Below the pieces are notes generated by a model, which did no database searches, was not told the DNA's origin, and worked only from the letters and a program-made list of their open reading frames with translations. Below are positions 1-9,163 of a DNA stretch of 64,000 nucleotides, one piece after another; within the stretch, counting starts at the first letter, position 1, and each line of letters begins with the position of its first letter. A program made the translations under genes and the position numbers. Source of the stretch: Bog-257 sp963834135 (GTDB taxonomy: Bacteria; Acidobacteriota; Terriglobia; Terriglobales; Acidobacteriaceae); NCBI GenBank assembly GCA_963834135.1, contig CAWIAN010000007.1, positions 434,001 through 498,000 on the forward strand, given 5' to 3'.

Positions 1-93
1 GCCGGAGACCAGCTTGCCACTGCAGCGCACGATCGCGGTATCGCCGTTGCGCTCGACAGAGAGCATGAGGACGCTCGCGGTTTTGGGAAGCAT
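1..93 (-). CDS. STAS-domain protein, N-terminal fragment (runs off the window)
   Basis: Only the first 31 codons are present. The reading frame starts at an ATG whose upstream GAGG box is six bases away, which supports the start. The visible peptide contains VERNGDTAIVRCSGKL, which resembles the first beta strands of anti-sigma-factor antagonist (STAS) domains, where a short strand-turn-strand leads to a G-x-L element. STAS proteins relay partner-switching signals to anti-sigma kinases. Assignment is tentative because the phosphorylatable Ser region is outside the window. A second STAS protein lies near 59 kb. Confidence 0.5.
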   Translation of the reverse strand, partial: MLPKTASVLMLSVERNGDTAIVRCSGKLVSG

Positions 94-436
94 CGGAACC
101 TCGATTCAGCTTGACCTGCCGTCGGCTGAACAGGCTACTGAAAAACTCAGACTGGACGGCTCGTCGGACTGAAGTTCGCCTCGCCGAAGTCAAAACAAAA
201 GTCTTATCGGCACGGCCGAAGCCGTGCCCTGACACAAAGCTCAGGTTACGAGAGTTTTCAGCAGCTTGTGAAGCCGACTCCGATCATCTTTGCATCGCCA
301 CCCAGGGCTTGCGCCCCGGCTCAATTCATGGCCGCGGCATTCGCGGCTGGAACCTCACACATTGTTGCGTCGCGCTGCATTTGCATTCGAAATTTCAGTG
401 TCTGGAGCCGTGCCGTTCAACGCTCGCGACGCATCT
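94..436. other. Intergenic region with one family B palindrome
   Basis: About 340 bases between the partial STAS gene and the end of the membrane protein gene. It holds one RAYT-type palindrome (208-237) and a weaker GC-rich inverted repeat near 304-350. Reading frames that cross it have no recognisable protein content. The sequence is probably a 3' flank that has collected repeats. Confidence 0.5.
208..237. repeat. Family B palindrome (RAYT/REP type)
   Basis: GGCACGGCCGAAGCCGTGCC is followed by CTGACACAAA. The same stem and tail (CTGATACAAA) flank the RAYT gene at 19.2-19.8 kb, so this is probably a dispersed copy mobilised by that transposase family. Confidence 0.7.
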
Positions 437-1288
437 TCAGAAGCTTATCTTCGGCTCCCAGGCTTCGGCGAAGTCTGCCCGAGTGAAGCCTGGTGGAATT
501 TGTTTATCGGTGGCATAGCGATACAGCGCGGCAACGAAGATACCGCGCGCGGCCGACATGACCACCCCCAGAGCCAGCCAGTAGATCAGCGCGATGGCCA
601 AGCCGACAAACAATCCCGTCTGTCCGAAACGGTGGAAGCCCATCGCCGGCGGCAGCACGCCAATCAGCGCGAACAAGAAACTGATCATCCCAAAGCTGAA
701 GCCGCCGGTCACTTCCTCGCCCCAGGTTTCCTTGAAGATATGTGCCGATTTGTAGACAGCCTGCATGGGGCCAATATCCTGGGCGGCAAGCACCGGCGCA
801 ATGAAGAAGGTGGCCATTGCCCACATCAGGCCGACACCGCGCAGGAACATGCGGCCGAAGGAGCCCAGTTTGCGCTCCAGAATCTGCATAAGAATGCCGA
901 GCGTTGCCGACACCAGCGCCCATTGCAGGATGCTCCACTTGCGCTCCCAGGCGAGTTGCAAGCCGTCGTTCAATGTGGCGTTGCCGCCGCTCAACCGATT
1001 GGAGGCGATGCTAACCAATGCCACGTTGAAGTAAATTGTCAGGCAGTAGGTGACAACGTAGAACAGGAAAGTAACAGGTAGCATCTGCTGCTGCAGAAGT
1101 TTCTGCGAGGCAGGATCTTGCGGCAATGGTCCAGGTACCAACAGCAGAAATGCGACACCGTAGATCGTGATCGTAGCCATCAGGCAGAAGCTCGCCGACA
1201 GCACCGGCAGCCACATCAGCTCCTTGTCGGATTTCAAGATCACGAAGCTTTGTTTCAGAAGCTCCCAGGTGCGAGAAATCGTTCCCAC
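437..1288 (-). CDS. Polytopic membrane protein, DUF6159-like
   Basis: A 283-residue protein with about six hydrophobic segments. The first lies near residues 25-50, followed by segments near 70-95, 120-140, 150-170, 195-215 and 225-250. An amphipathic N-terminus (SRTWELLKQSFVILKSDKEL) precedes the first segment. This layout, with a basic N-terminal helix followed by 'WLPVLS', matches what I recall of DUF6159 family inner membrane proteins of unknown function. No catalytic motif is visible. It is transcribed away from the dynamin operon, with a 366-base gap between the two starts. Confidence 0.6.
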   Translation of the reverse strand: MGTISRTWELLKQSFVILKSDKELMWLPVLSASFCLMATITIYGVAFLLLVPGPLPQDPASQKLLQQQMLPVTFLFYVVTYCLTIYFNVALVSIASNRLSGGNATLNDGLQLAWERKWSILQWALVSATLGILMQILERKLGSFGRMFLRGVGLMWAMATFFIAPVLAAQDIGPMQAVYKSAHIFKETWGEEVTGGFSFGMISFLFALIGVLPPAMGFHRFGQTGLFVGLAIALIYWLALGVVMSAARGIFVAALYRYATDKQIPPGFTRADFAEAWEPKISF

Positions 1289-1654
1289 GGGATCCCTCTC
1301 AATCCGCGGAACGCGACTTGCGCTGGAAAGACTTCTCTAGGCTGCGCACGGCCATGCGTCCCGCCATCACTGCTTTTGGACAAGATTACGCTATTCGTCT
1401 CCGCTCCGAAAGATGACTGGTTAAGCACGGCACGATCATGGCGACCGGGTGGGCATCCGATCACAGATCACCATAGGAGTGGATGTTGGTGACCAGACGA
1501 AGCGGCTTGCCAGCGGCCTTCGCTTGACTTTCTCCTCAGGCAGGATTATCTAAAGCTGTAGACCATTAAGGGTGAAGGAGTTCACCCCAACCGCTGTCCT
1601 TCTGATCTACGGGACAGATGATGACTCCTGACAAGCGAAACTTGTCGCGGAGTC
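1289..1654. other. Divergent intergenic region upstream of the dynamin operon
   Basis: 366 bases between the divergent starts at 1288 (minus) and 1655 (plus). No conserved gene is seen. It should contain both promoters. A short inverted repeat lies near 1568-1590 (GGTGAAGGAGTTCACC), and a strong hairpin ends exactly at the downstream start codon (listed separately). Confidence 0.45.
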
Positions 1655-1656
1655 AT
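1621..1656 (+). promoter_or_regulatory. Hairpin that hides the RBS and start codon of the dynamin operon
   Basis: ATGACTCC (1621-1628) pairs with GGAGTCAT (1649-1656). GACAAG (1630-1635) pairs with CTTGTC (1641-1646) around a CGAAA loop. The downstream outer arm contains the GGAG ribosome binding site and the first two bases of the ATG at 1655. In mRNA this would limit initiation, so a translational switch is plausible. As DNA it could instead be an operator. Confidence 0.5.
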
Positions 1657-2224
1657 GTCTTCCGGCAAGTTTCCATCCCACCCAGGTGAGCCATTCCGTC
1701 AGCGAGCGGACGCCGATGCCTGGTCACGAGGAGCAGCAGACTTGCCCGACCACTCGATATCGTTGAATCCCAGCCAGCGGCAGCGTCTGTTCATCACCTG
1801 CAAGCACATCGACAAGCTGCTGGAGGATATTGAGGCAACACTTAACGCTTCGACCTCAAAGAGCGTCTTCCCCAGTTACACGGCCGATCTCGGTCCTGAT
1901 GAACGCAAAGCAATCGAAGGCTACGTGGCGAGCATTCGCAGCCAGCTTCTCGATGTGCTGGCCAGCCAGTCGCTGGCGCCGGAAGAGCCGCGCATCTCCG
2001 CAACCCATTCTATTTATGTGAACCTGAAGTTCATCGACATTGCCGTCACCGAACTCGCCCCGCGTCATATGCAAGGCTACGGCCCGGTATCGCAGGAGGG
2101 AGCGGCCGACCTGGAGTGTATCGTTGGCGAACTGCAAAGTTCCGTTCGGGACTTGACGGAATATTTATTGCACAGCGACGCGCGCAGCAGCGAACCGCAG
2201 ATCTGGAGGCGTCAGCAAAGATGA
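1655..2224 (+). CDS. Unknown helical protein, first gene of the dynamin operon
   Basis: A 189-residue protein with no recognised domain. The first 35 residues look disordered. The rest (about 40-180) is mostly predicted helix, with Leu-rich stretches such as HIDKLLEDIEATL and IVGELQSSVRDLTEYLL. There is no signal peptide or membrane segment, so it is probably cytosolic. Its stop overlaps the next start as ATGA, which implies coupled translation with the P-loop ATPase and, further on, the dynamin-like GTPase. A role as adaptor or regulator of those two NTPases is inference only. The start has GGAG eight bases upstream, inside a hairpin. Confidence 0.65.
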   Translation: MSSGKFPSHPGEPFRQRADADAWSRGAADLPDHSISLNPSQRQRLFITCKHIDKLLEDIEATLNASTSKSVFPSYTADLGPDERKAIEGYVASIRSQLLDVLASQSLAPEEPRISATHSIYVNLKFIDIAVTELAPRHMQGYGPVSQEGAADLECIVGELQSSVRDLTEYLLHSDARSSEPQIWRRQQR

Positions 2225-3006
2225 GAAATGCCCGGCAGCGAAGGGATTCGCGAAGCGAGGCTGGCCGCCCCGCACCGCCTGGGACCTTCGCGCGAGACTC
2301 CGAGCTGAGCGCGCTGCGGGAGCGCCTGGCGAAGCGTCAGTCCTTCCTGCTGCACGGCCCTGCAGGCGTAGGAAAGACGTTGCTGCTGTCGGCGGTCTGC
2401 CGGGAATGTTCTTTCGTCGTCTATAGTCCGCAGAACGCAACCCCGCAGGAGCTATATCGCAATCTGGCGTCGGCTTTGCTTGCCGCCGGAGATCCGGCGA
2501 TGACGGCGATATTGCCAGGTGGTGCCGCGCAGGTGCACGAGAAGAGCGCGGTCGCGATGAAAGGAATTATGCGCGACGTTCTTCAGAATTCCCGCTGCAT
2601 TTTGGTGCTCGATCATCTGTCGCGACCTTCGCAGGCGCTGGCAGCAGCGGTGCGCGAGCTGAAGGTGAATTGCTCGGTTCCGGTAGTCGCTGTTGCACGC
2701 TCGAATCATATGGAGGATGCCGGTTTCGTCGCGCCTCTATTTCCCGATCGCCGGGAAAATCTCGCGCTGCGCAATTTTGATCGCGAAACCGCTGCGCAGT
2801 TTGCCCGCTGGAGTGCCGCGAAGCAGGGGCTGGCCGCCGTGAACCGCGAGGCGTTTCTGAACAAAATTGTCGAACTAAGCGATGGCAATCCGGGAGCCAT
2901 CGAGCAGATGATCGCTATGGCTGGAGCGACCAAGTACGTGCATGACGGGAACATCAAGATCAGCCCGCTGTATATCGACTACAAGCTGGCCATGGTGAGC
3001 CGGTAG
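2221..3006 (+). CDS. AAA/STAND-like P-loop ATPase
   Basis: A 261-residue protein starting at the ATGA overlap with the preceding gene; an upstream in-frame start at 2116 would give a longer overlap and is less likely. Walker A is GPAGVGKT at about residues 46-53, and Walker B is CILVLDHL at about 121-128. A C-terminal helical part (FLNKIVELSDGNPGAIEQM) resembles the lid of orc1/cdc6-like and NB-ARC-like ATPases, where 'GNP' follows sensor 2. No DNA-binding or effector domain is fused. It sits 18 bases upstream of the dynamin-like gene, so the two products probably act together. Confidence 0.75.
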   Translation: MRNARQRRDSRSEAGRPAPPGTFARDSELSALRERLAKRQSFLLHGPAGVGKTLLLSAVCRECSFVVYSPQNATPQELYRNLASALLAAGDPAMTAILPGGAAQVHEKSAVAMKGIMRDVLQNSRCILVLDHLSRPSQALAAAVRELKVNCSVPVVAVARSNHMEDAGFVAPLFPDRRENLALRNFDRETAAQFARWSAAKQGLAAVNREAFLNKIVELSDGNPGAIEQMIAMAGATKYVHDGNIKISPLYIDYKLAMVSR

Positions 3007-3024
3007 ATTTGTTATCAGTCCGCA

Positions 3025-4743
3025 ATGCTGAATGTTGAAGACAGCTCGGTTGCCGGCACAGCAGCGCCACAGGTCACTGGACTGACTCGCCTGGCGCAGA
3101 TCGCCGACGCACTAGGAGAGGCGTCAATCGCCTCCGACCTGCGACAGTTAGCCGCGCGGATCGGCGAAGGGCGATTCTTTGTCGCCTGCATCGGTCAATT
3201 CAAGCGTGGCAAGTCCACGCTGCTGGACGCGCTGGTTGGCGAAGAGATTCTGCCGACGGGAGTGGTTCCTGTGACCGCGGTACCCACGGTGCTGCGCTAC
3301 GGACGTCAGCGAGAAGCGCGCGTCCTCGTCGATTCCCAGTGGCGAACGATTCGCACGGAAGATCTCGCGCAATATGTTTCCGAAGAACTGAATCCCGAGA
3401 ACCGGAAGCGCGTAGGCGGCGTCGAAGTCTTTGTTCCATCGCCTCTGTTGGCGCAAGGCATGTGCCTGGTCGACACGCCGGGAATCGGGTCGGTCTTCGC
3501 CGGCAACACCGAAACAACGAAGCAATTCATTCCGCAGATCGATGCAGCCATCCTGCTGGTCGGCGCCGATCCGCCAATCTCGGGCGAAGAGCTGGCGCTG
3601 ATTGAGGCGGTCGCCGCCAATGTCGACCAAATCCTCGTAGTGCTCAATAAAATCGATCGAGTCACGCCCGCCGAGCGCGAACAGGCTGCCGCCTTTGCTG
3701 CTCGTGTGTTGGAGGCGCGGTTGAAGCGCCCTATCGGACGCATCTACGAGGTCAGCGCGCTACGGCGATTGCAGCGCTCGGTTGAATCCGACGATTGGAA
3801 CATGCTGGTTGACGACCTCGAAAAACTGGCCGGCAACTCGGGGGAGGCGTTGACGCATTCGGCAGCGGAGCGCGGTGTGCAACGTTTCTCCGCGTCCTTG
3901 CGCCGCTCGGTTGACGAGCGGATAAGGGCGCTGCGGGAGCCGCTGGCCAACTCGCAGCAACGCATCGCCGCTCTCAATCAGACGGTGCATCAGGCGGAAC
4001 AATCGCTGCGCGATCTGGGCGCACTTTTTTCGGCCGAGCAGATGCGGCTCTCCACCACGCTGCAAATAAGGCGTAAAGAATTTCTGCGGCAACAACTCCC
4101 GAAGGCGAGCGAAGAACTGGCGCGCGAGTCGCGTTCCGTCGCCACCTTTTTTGGCCCGGCGCGGCGGCGCGAGCTGATGGCGATTGCACAGGCGGTCGCC
4201 CGCCGAAATGTGATGCCATGGCTCGACAGCGAAGAGATTCAGGCGGAGCAACTTTATCGCGAGCTGACGCAGCGCTTCGTGGTCCTGGTCAACGGATTCC
4301 TCCAGCGCCTGGCTGAAGAGCACTCCGCCGATTTCTCGTATCTGCCGAAGGCATTCGATGCGGAGCAGGGTTTCCGCACGCGCTCACGATTTTATTTTCA
4401 TGACATGATCACCATCGCACAGCCGGCGTCACCTCTGCTGTATGCGATGGACATCCTGATGGCCACTGGTCGCGTGTATGGCTGGTTTCTGCGGGATGCA
4501 CATGGCTTTCTCGATCAACTGCTCGAGACGAATGCCGCGCGTGTGCAGGGCGATGTCGAGCAGCGAGTGGTAGAGAGCCGCCTGAGTCTGGAAAGAGATG
4601 TCCGCAAATTGCTGCGTGAGGTCAGCGCGACGGCCGAGCAGGCGGTATCGCAGGCGCAGGAGTTGATGGCGGCAGGCAACGATGCGGTCGAAGCCCAGTT
4701 AAAGCATCTGGAGCAGATACGTACAGAATTGCACTCGGCATGA
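3025..4743 (+). CDS. Bacterial dynamin-like GTPase
   Basis: A 572-residue large GTPase. G1 is GQFKRGKSTLLDAL near residues 57-70, the G2 Thr lies in VVPVTAVPT, G3 is DTPG near 150, and G4 is NKID near 209. The rest is long helical bundle (about 290-430), a hydrophobic patch near 455-490 (SPLLYAMDILMATGRVYGWFL) that could be a membrane paddle, and a closing coiled coil. This is the dynamin superfamily layout (GTPase, stalk, membrane-binding tip). Members remodel or fuse membranes, and some act in phage defence or membrane stress. No second dynamin gene lies beside it; bacterial pairs are common, so this ATPase-dynamin arrangement is unusual. Confidence 0.88.
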   Translation: MLNVEDSSVAGTAAPQVTGLTRLAQIADALGEASIASDLRQLAARIGEGRFFVACIGQFKRGKSTLLDALVGEEILPTGVVPVTAVPTVLRYGRQREARVLVDSQWRTIRTEDLAQYVSEELNPENRKRVGGVEVFVPSPLLAQGMCLVDTPGIGSVFAGNTETTKQFIPQIDAAILLVGADPPISGEELALIEAVAANVDQILVVLNKIDRVTPAEREQAAAFAARVLEARLKRPIGRIYEVSALRRLQRSVESDDWNMLVDDLEKLAGNSGEALTHSAAERGVQRFSASLRRSVDERIRALREPLANSQQRIAALNQTVHQAEQSLRDLGALFSAEQMRLSTTLQIRRKEFLRQQLPKASEELARESRSVATFFGPARRRELMAIAQAVARRNVMPWLDSEEIQAEQLYRELTQRFVVLVNGFLQRLAEEHSADFSYLPKAFDAEQGFRTRSRFYFHDMITIAQPASPLLYAMDILMATGRVYGWFLRDAHGFLDQLLETNAARVQGDVEQRVVESRLSLERDVRKLLREVSATAEQAVSQAQELMAAGNDAVEAQLKHLEQIRTELHSA

Positions 4744-4782
4744 TCGCGTGCACCCGCGATTCAAATCGTAGGTCGGGCTTCT

Positions 4783-4835
4783 TTTTCGCCGCAGACAAAC
4801 CGCAGATCCCTCGGCTTTTTTCGGGATGACAATTC
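4783..4835 (-). repeat. Family C interspersed repeat
   Basis: Read on the minus strand it runs GTCATCCCG, then GCCGAGGGATCTGCGG, then TTTGTCTGCGGCG. Near-identical modules occur at 33803-33905 and, less perfectly, at 53263-53310. It is a short dispersed element without coding capacity. Confidence 0.65.
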
Positions 4836-4884
4836 CGAATACGAACCTGTGCCCGTTCCATCGAATGTAAGGGAGCGCACGGGG

Positions 4885-4917
4885 GGCCGCCGGAGGAGTT
4901 AAAGGATGGCGGCCCTC
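4885..4917. terminator. Hairpin between convergent genes
   Basis: GGGCCGCC pairs with GGCGGCCC across a 17-base loop. There is no T run, so it is a weak terminator candidate. Confidence 0.3.
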
Positions 4918-5095
4918 ACCGTGCATGCGTCATCGCACTTCCCGGATACGACAGGCTAATGCAGCCCACACGCCTTCTGTCGCCCCAGGTTTTATTGAGA
5001 ATGCCATGGGCCATCTTCGGCGGTCGATGTGCGAACGCACGCCGGTGATTGCTCAAGATCAACTATCGGGAGATTTCGCGGACGAATGGATGCGG

Positions 5096-6631
5096 CTACT
5101 GCGAGCCCACCAATACCGAGCTTCCGGGGGAGTCGAACGGCTCGCCGGCGGCAGATTTGGCGTTCGCCGCGGCCTGCCGTGCCTGTTCGTGTTCGTAAGC
5201 TTCGAGCGTGTTGTGATGCTTCAGGGCGGTGATGCTCATGTGCCCCAGGTCGTACATCCCGTAGATAATATTGGCCCGCCAGATATCGCTGCGGAAGGTC
5301 AGAATCTGGCGCCGGACGTAGCGGAACGTTTTGTTGCCCGGCTTGTATTTTGTGGGAGCGCTGACCTGCGCCAGCTCAGGCGTCGGGCTCTGACAATTCT
5401 TCAGCTCGATCACCGCCAGAGAGCCGTCGGTTCGAACCGGATCGCCGTTATAGCTTTCCGTAAACGTCGGCACGCCACGGCGCTGAATCAAGTGAACCGA
5501 CTGAACGCATCCCGCAGCGGTCAAATCGCGAATAACTTTGCTGCGCTCCTCGTCGATATCGGGCGAGATGTGATGCACGAACTGATGATGGCTCAGCGAA
5601 AGCGCCGCGCCGGTATCGTGCGTGGAGGAGCTGAGCCACACCGTCTTCGAATTCGCTGAATCCGTCCACTCCCACATGCGCAGATGGTCGCGCCGGCCAT
5701 AGCTGTTCAGGCTCTTCTGCCAGTTCATATCGGCGGGCTCGCCATCCAGCAAGAACGAACGCATGGGCATCTGCGGATAGCCGCTGTTGTTCAGGAAGGC
5801 GTAGAAGTCGCGCATGAAGGCGTGACGGTTGAAGGTATCGCTGTTCACCCAACCGGCACTGTGGAAGGCGTCCACAATCTGCTCACGCGATCCCACGAAG
5901 GCCAGGTTGATCAGGTCGGCGGGAACTTTGTTCGTCGTGGTAGTGCGGGTCGGAATCGTCCGTGAAAACTCCTGCCACTCGAAATCATCGGCAGCGTAAG
6001 CTTCGGTGTCCACCGGCGGCTGCGCGATCGGCGTGACCGCGGGCATCGTCTTGTCGAGCTTCAGCCGCAGGTCTGTTCCCGACGGCAGATAAATCTCCGG
6101 CTCCGGGAAGATGGGGAAGGTCGCCTTATAGACGATCAATCCCAGGTCGGAATAAGGATTCCACGTCGGCAGGTGGATTAGCCTGCTGTTGATACTGCCT
6201 TGGGGCGTATCGCTGCTGCGGACGCCCTGAATCATTCCCTTCGACGATACTTGCTCGCGCGCGTTCTCCACTTCGGTCAGCGAGGCAACGAATTTGACCG
6301 GCGCCCCGTTATCGGGATGCAACTCATTGAATTGGATACTCAGCGCAGCGGTTTCGTGACGGATGCCCCATCCCACTTTGCGTACCGAGTGCACCACGCC
6401 AGTGACGTGCGTGCCGATCGGAAACTCCAGGTCGCTTTCGCACTGAATGGATTCGGTCAAGACGCCGGTAATGGTGTCGCCCGGCTTGGCGCTATAGCTG
6501 GAGACAGGGGAAGTCAGCCTGATCCAGATGGTCTGTCCGGCAGGTACCTGATCGCACGCAAATGCTGCGGGAACGAGTGCCAGCAGCGGCAGGATTGCCA
6601 TTCGCCGTGCCAGCGCGGTGAAAAGTCTCAT
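5096..6631 (-). CDS. Secreted protein with LssY-like C-terminal domain
   Basis: About 511 residues from the ATG chosen here; TTG (6664) and GTG (6652) starts in the same frame would add up to 11 residues. A signal peptide covers about residues 1-26 (MRLFTALARRMAILPLLAL...AFA). The N-terminal third is beta-rich. Residues about 240-460 match the LssY C-terminal domain: AFVGSREQIVDAFHSAGW, then SFLLDGEPADMNWQKSL, then THDTGAAL and HHISPDIDEER. LssY was named for a type I secretion locus of Legionella, but the domain's biochemistry is unclear. It is followed by no secretion ATPase. The secretin gene lies just upstream on the same strand. Confidence 0.75.
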   Translation of the reverse strand: MRLFTALARRMAILPLLALVPAAFACDQVPAGQTIWIRLTSPVSSYSAKPGDTITGVLTESIQCESDLEFPIGTHVTGVVHSVRKVGWGIRHETAALSIQFNELHPDNGAPVKFVASLTEVENAREQVSSKGMIQGVRSSDTPQGSINSRLIHLPTWNPYSDLGLIVYKATFPIFPEPEIYLPSGTDLRLKLDKTMPAVTPIAQPPVDTEAYAADDFEWQEFSRTIPTRTTTTNKVPADLINLAFVGSREQIVDAFHSAGWVNSDTFNRHAFMRDFYAFLNNSGYPQMPMRSFLLDGEPADMNWQKSLNSYGRRDHLRMWEWTDSANSKTVWLSSSTHDTGAALSLSHHQFVHHISPDIDEERSKVIRDLTAAGCVQSVHLIQRRGVPTFTESYNGDPVRTDGSLAVIELKNCQSPTPELAQVSAPTKYKPGNKTFRYVRRQILTFRSDIWRANIIYGMYDLGHMSITALKHHNTLEAYEHEQARQAAANAKSAAGEPFDSPGSSVLVGSQ

Positions 6632-6754
6632 CGGGGGCGAAACAGACCTCACATGCAAAAACAAGATCCGAAAGTCCTTCTATCATAAACGATAGGAGCG
6701 GAATCTGACGCACCACTTCCGTTGGATATCAGGTTCGATTGTGAACGTGGGATG

Positions 6755-8935
6755 TCAGTGTGCCGGCGGCAATTCCATGGCAAACGGCGTTTGGTCCGCA
6801 AGCCGCACGATGTGGGGAGTGATGACGACCAGCAGTTCGTCCTGGGCGACATTCTTGTTGTGCACGGAGGCGCCGTAGCTCACGCCGGGAATCTGTCCGA
6901 GAAAGGGATAGCCGGTGATGCCACGCGTGTCGCTCATGTCGATGATGCCGGTCACCACGCTGGATTCGCCGTCCTTCACCGTGATCTGACCGCTGTACTC
7001 GTGGTTGTTGATGATCGGAATCCCGTTGACGTTCTCCGTTCCCAGCGAGCGTATCTGCAGCTCAATCTTCAACGTGACATCCTGATCGCCGTGGATGAAG
7101 GGCGTGGCCTTCAGATTCAAGCCCAGGTCTTCGAAATTGAACGAAGGAAACGGCGCGATGTAGCTCTGGTTTCCAATCACCGAAGCGACGGCGGAACTGT
7201 TATAAATCGGAGCGAAAGTCGCGTTGATGATGGGGTAGCGTTCGCCGATCTTGGCCACAGCGGGGTCATCATGCGAAGCCCGCAGCTGCAGGTGTTCCAG
7301 GTTCTTGATGTCGGAGGTGTTGAGGCTGAAGGTCGGAGTAACCCCCGTACCCCCGGCATTCAAGCCGAACAGTGTCACGCCGCCGCCGAAAGTTACAAAG
7401 GGCTGCGCGAGAACCGAACCGGTGCTGGAGTTTTGCAATTGCGCCAGCAACGCCGAAACCGCGGTAGAGTTCGCCGCATTGATTCCGCCGGAAGAGATCA
7501 GCTGATTGATCAGGCTCTGAGCGCCGGCACCCAGTCCCGCCAGCAGCGCCGGACTGATGTTGAACATAGTGAACTGCGTGGGTAGCGCCGTGCCCAGCGA
7601 CCGCGACAGGCTGGTGGCGACCGCATAGACCTTCAGGTCGAGCAACACTTCCGGTCTGCCCGTAGTGAGACTGCGCAGCAGTTGATCGGCGGCATTCAGG
7701 ATCGGCAGTTCCGCGCGGATACTGATCGTGTTCGCTTCCTTGTCGAGCGCGATGTAGCGCAGGTTGAGCAGCACGCGCAACGAGTTCGTCATCTCCGCCA
7801 ATTGCTGATCGTTCAGGTCGGGCAGGTAGAACGTTTGCAGTCCCAGACGCTCAAAGTTGCGGCGGTTCTCTATCGTGTCGGCCAGGAAATAAATTTGGGT
7901 TGGCGTGAGTGAAACCCAGAATGTCTTAGTGACGGCCGATGCCGCCTCCATCGCGGTGGCGAAATTCACGCTTTGGATGTCAAAGTGGATCCGCTGCTGT
8001 TGCTTCACCGAGTCGTCGAACTGTGCCTTGATACCGTAGGCGCGCGTGACCTCGGTCAATAGCGCGCGCGAGTCGCCGCGGAAGTGGAAATCGTGCGGTT
8101 GCGGCGTGGGCCGCAGTTCAATCGGCAGCGACTGTTCCACCACACTCACCGGATGTTCCGTCACCTGGCCTTGGGGGATTGCATCACGCAGTCGCTGCAG
8201 TGCATAGCTGTTGGTCGGATCATAGTCCAGCGCCCGCCGAAACTCGGCCATGGCGACGATCTCCTGGTTCTCCTGCATGGCCTTATTGCCCCGCTGCAGC
8301 GCCTCGTAGGCCAGTTGCTCGCGGGTGAACTCGCGCGCGGTGATGTAGTCCAGCTTGGTGGGATCGAGTTCGGAGGCGCTGGTGAACTTGCTGAATGCCT
8401 GGTCGAGATTCCCTTTTTCTTTCAGCTTTACTCCGGCTTCAAACTGACGCTTGGCTTCGGCGGCCTGCTTCTTGGTGACGTTCGGAAAGATGGCCGTGCC
8501 GGGCGCTACCGGAGGCGGAGCCGCGCCGGTTTCGGCTTGCTGCTCGGCGGTTGTTTGCGATTCAGTCGCAGAAGGAACGCCGGAAGGCGCCGGTGTCTGA
8601 GGTTGCGGCGGTGCTGGTGCGGCTGGCTGTACTGACTGGTTGTTCTGCTGAATCGCAACCGGCTGCTGCGCCGCTGGCTGAGGAGCGGGAGCGGCGGCGG
8701 AAGTTGCTGCTTCCGGCTGTTGCGGCGTGCCCACAGCAACCGCGCCTAAGGTCGGCCCTCGCTGGATAGTGATGGTCTGCCGGTCAAGAATGACATTGCC
8801 GGGCGGTGGCGCGGACTGCGAAGTCGTCGGTTGGGAGGCGGTGCTCGAGGCAGACGCATTCGTGGCGGCATCCTGCTGAGCGAAGAGCGAACTCGCTAAG
8901 ACAAGGACCAGCCATGTTCCTGCAAACAGCCGCAT
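6755..8935 (-). CDS. Secretin (GspD/PilQ superfamily) with TPR-like N-terminal region
   Basis: About 726 residues from the ATG at 8935, which opens a clear signal peptide (MRLFAGTWLVLVLASSLFAQ). A long Ala/Pro/Gln-rich linker follows (about 25-150), then two TPR-like units (AKRQFEAGVKLKEKGNLDQA... and ...MAEFRRALDYDPTNSYAL). N-type secretin subdomains come next (about 285-450). The C-terminal secretin core carries the typical DGESSVVTGI...GYPFLGQIPG...ELLVVITPHIV. Secretins form outer membrane gates for type II secretion or type IV pili. No other gsp or pil genes are in the window, so this is an orphan or remote component. Confidence 0.85.
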   Translation of the reverse strand: MRLFAGTWLVLVLASSLFAQQDAATNASASSTASQPTTSQSAPPPGNVILDRQTITIQRGPTLGAVAVGTPQQPEAATSAAAPAPQPAAQQPVAIQQNNQSVQPAAPAPPQPQTPAPSGVPSATESQTTAEQQAETGAAPPPVAPGTAIFPNVTKKQAAEAKRQFEAGVKLKEKGNLDQAFSKFTSASELDPTKLDYITAREFTREQLAYEALQRGNKAMQENQEIVAMAEFRRALDYDPTNSYALQRLRDAIPQGQVTEHPVSVVEQSLPIELRPTPQPHDFHFRGDSRALLTEVTRAYGIKAQFDDSVKQQQRIHFDIQSVNFATAMEAASAVTKTFWVSLTPTQIYFLADTIENRRNFERLGLQTFYLPDLNDQQLAEMTNSLRVLLNLRYIALDKEANTISIRAELPILNAADQLLRSLTTGRPEVLLDLKVYAVATSLSRSLGTALPTQFTMFNISPALLAGLGAGAQSLINQLISSGGINAANSTAVSALLAQLQNSSTGSVLAQPFVTFGGGVTLFGLNAGGTGVTPTFSLNTSDIKNLEHLQLRASHDDPAVAKIGERYPIINATFAPIYNSSAVASVIGNQSYIAPFPSFNFEDLGLNLKATPFIHGDQDVTLKIELQIRSLGTENVNGIPIINNHEYSGQITVKDGESSVVTGIIDMSDTRGITGYPFLGQIPGVSYGASVHNKNVAQDELLVVITPHIVRLADQTPFAMELPPAH

Positions 8936-9163
8936 GCGTGAAGAAATTGTAAGCCACAGGAGAGGCGGTTGTCGCGTCGGGCAGGGATGAGTGGCAGTCA
9001 ATTTGCACGGCGGGCCTCCGTCCGTGCATTTACGCGCCGTGCGTTGAAACGCTTCAATGCCTCACCACGACAGTCGATTCGTGAGCGATCCGGCGTCACG
9101 GAATCTGATCCGCTTGAGGCGGACACCGAGATTCGTTGCGCGACCTTCTCCGTGTGCGCAGCT

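Larger units (their letters stand above)
4744..5095. other. Convergent intergenic region
   Basis: 352 bases between the convergent dynamin and LssY-domain genes. It holds a family C repeat (4783-4835) and a GGGCCGCC/GGCGGCCC hairpin (4885-4917). No convincing gene is seen. Confidence 0.5.

Noticed and set aside
4925..5659. Long open frame on the plus strand opposite the LssY-domain gene
   Set aside because: It is the antisense of a well-supported coding sequence, has no family signs, and matches the high-GC pattern of spurious frames.
6755..8935. A full type II secretion locus
   Set aside because: Only the secretin is found; no gspE, gspF or pseudopilin genes are in the window.
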